Notes under the pieces: model-generated | What the model saw: the letters and a program-made list of their open reading frames with translations, nothing else | What the model was told of the DNA's origin: nothing | The model's database searches: none | In this document: positions 52,442-53,553 of the stretch, piece by piece | Layout: each line of letters opens with the position of its first letter | Numbering within the stretch: the stretch's first letter is position 1 | Origin: Prevotella sp. CAG:1031 | GTDB taxonomy: Bacteria; Bacteroidota; Bacteroidia; Bacteroidales; Muribaculaceae | Assembly (NCBI GenBank): GCA_000431215.1 | Contig: HF985563.1 | Location: forward strand, 61,013 to 114,565 | DNA: 53,553 nt | Reading direction: 5' to 3' | Made by a program: the position numbers and the translations under genes

Positions 52442-53515
52442 TCAGTTGCCAATGTTGTCATTCTCAAGCATGTGGAGTATTTGGACGTTGATTTTTGCTG
52501 CTTCGGGGAGTTTAGATTCCTGATAATCATATTTTGCCATAACACTCTCACGCATACGGGCGAACATATCTTTTCGATGCAGATTTAGTTGCTCTCCAGA
52601 AATATCGTACCGAGGCGTAGGATTATAACCGGCATATTTATGTAATTCCGAAACCGTAAGAATCTTACGGGTCAATTCCGGCCAATAATCTTTATCTAAG
52701 CGCGTGAGAGCTATTTTATCTCCTGTCAAGTTCAACCCCATTCCGTTGCCTTCCTCCAAGTCGACTTGTAGAAGATTAATCAGCCCATCAAGTTTTTCGA
52801 TGAAGTAATATTTTTCTTTAATCTTAATAATCGGGGCTGGAGTTAAATCAAGAGTCACGATTTCAAATGATGAATCACCGAAAAGAGTTCCTTGTGCCTT
52901 CTGTGTCTCGGAATCGAATGCCACAGTTCTGCCATCTACGGTCTTAAATCTGCCACATAGCATATATTTGATATAATCATCTTCCATTACCTTCTTAAGT
53001 ATTAGGTTGGGCGATAGCATCGGGTTACACACAGGGATAAGAATATTTTCAATCCCATCGTCTGTCTCATTAAGGAATACCAGGGCATCCATATCGGGGA
53101 GCAAAGTAACCGTACATCCTACATATTGATATTCCACAGCTTCCGCATCGCCGTTTACTGAATGCCATGAGTTTTCATTATATCCCTCAATACATATGCC
53201 ATACCCTCCTTCAAGCAAGGTTTCACCTCTGAATTCGTAACACTCATACGATTCACATCGGGGAGAAGAATGATAAGCACCTGTGTGATTGTCGACATCC
53301 CCCTTATGCGAATTAAGACGGTAGATTACGTTGCCGTCTGTCCAATCATAATATGAGAACACATCGGAGACTTTTCGGGGTGCTATTTCATGTTCATTCT
53401 TTTGTGTATACATTACAGTCGTACCTTTATCGCATTTGTGAGAACTGGCAGAACAACTTTCCACCATCAGCGCGATTGTCAAGATGCCTATAATTCTAAT
53501 ATTCATATGCTTCAC
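52442..53515 (-). CDS. Lipoprotein paralogue lacking a recognisable YARHG motif
   Basis: 357 residues. Signal peptide MKHMNIRIIGILTIALMVES with lipobox Cys21 (ATG at codon 4 is an alternative start). It is paralogous to the neighbouring lipoprotein: GRTVAFDSETQKAQGTLFGD here matches GKTVAFDPETFRATGTLFNS there, and IKEKYYFIEKL matches DNQAYYIEKI. The last 60 residues, where the neighbour has YARHG, are reduced to a helical stretch (RMRESVMAKYDYQESKLPEA), so the domain has degenerated or been replaced. Tandem duplication followed by divergence is the simplest reading. Confidence 0.82.
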   Translation of the reverse strand: MKHMNIRIIGILTIALMVESCSASSHKCDKGTTVMYTQKNEHEIAPRKVSDVFSYYDWTDGNVIYRLNSHKGDVDNHTGAYHSSPRCESYECYEFRGETLLEGGYGICIEGYNENSWHSVNGDAEAVEYQYVGCTVTLLPDMDALVFLNETDDGIENILIPVCNPMLSPNLILKKVMEDDYIKYMLCGRFKTVDGRTVAFDSETQKAQGTLFGDSSFEIVTLDLTPAPIIKIKEKYYFIEKLDGLINLLQVDLEEGNGMGLNLTGDKIALTRLDKDYWPELTRKILTVSELHKYAGYNPTPRYDISGEQLNLHRKDMFARMRESVMAKYDYQESKLPEAAKINVQILHMLENDNIGN

Positions 53516-53525
53516 ATGAAGTCTG

Positions 53526-53553
53526 CTTCACTCCGATTATAATCGGAGTGAAG
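53526..53553. repeat. Perfect 28-bp palindrome at the right edge
   Basis: CTTCACTCCGATTA and TAATCGGAGTGAAG form a perfect 14-bp inverted repeat with no loop, ending exactly at the window end. It lies 10 nt upstream of the lipoprotein start. Could be an operator, a transposon end or a terminator of a gene outside the window. Confidence 0.75.

Noticed and set aside
1..53553. CRISPR array, rRNA genes or retron
   Set aside because: No regularly spaced repeats with unique spacers, no rRNA-like stretch and no reverse transcriptase motif were seen.

Overview
The window reads as a chromosomal segment of a gut-type Bacteroidales, most likely a Muribaculaceae-like organism. I infer this from the near-universal Bacteroidetes promoter signature upstream of genes (a TAnnTTTG -7 box, sometimes with TTG about 19-20 nt upstream), the absence of Shine-Dalgarno tracts, secreted proteins with sorting-type C-terminal tails, YARHG-domain lipoproteins, and conjugation and integrase genes of the Bacteroides type. 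The family assignment is inference; no rRNA is present.

Layout. 1-13.3 kb is ordinary chromosome: the start of a cardiolipin synthase, a glycosyltransferase with a small outer-membrane barrel, a Ca2+ P-type ATPase, the SbcCD nuclease pair, an aldose-1-epimerase-like enzyme, a cation diffusion facilitator and an EamA transporter. A tRNA-Arg(ACG) with its own promoter and terminator follows. Two copies of a 136-bp REP/MITE-like repeat lie in this part. At 14-17.9 kb is a roughly 1,300-residue secreted protein whose reading frame is broken exactly at a run of nine Cs, which could make it a phase-variable surface protein.

18.8-28.7 kb is the most striking part: eight tightly packed co-directional genes bounded by two terminators. 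They encode an FHA protein, two membrane-anchored Ser/Thr kinases with divergent catalytic loops, a membrane-anchored PP2C phosphatase, a second FHA protein, an FHA-FHA-TM-trypsin-like protease, a WG-repeat exported protein and an exported protein of unknown function. It looks like a complete phosphorylation circuit crossing the inner membrane and ending in a periplasmic protease.

28.7-42.9 kb carries regulators (LuxR, a frameshifted AraC, Crp/Fnr), a decayed tyrosine recombinase, a 1,552-residue secreted multidomain protein, an ADP-ribosylglycohydrolase-like gene, and a compact run of small enzymes in which most members are broken (YciI, tautomerase, GNAT, CatB/Vat-type acetyltransferase, a short CGLYCGAC protein).

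42.9-50.1 kb is a remnant of an integrative conjugative element: an unusual inverted repeat, a chain of hairpins, an AbiE-type toxin-antitoxin pair, a PcfK-like gene, a mobC/traG-type coupling protein with an in-frame amber codon, an RteC-like regulator and a truncated response regulator. No relaxase is visible. 50.2-53.5 kb holds three exported proteins, two of them paralogous lipoproteins. A perfect 28-bp palindrome ends the window.

Lesions are concentrated in the accessory half (29.6-50 kb); almost all housekeeping genes are intact. That argues for true decay of acquired DNA rather than uniform sequencing error, but I cannot test this here.
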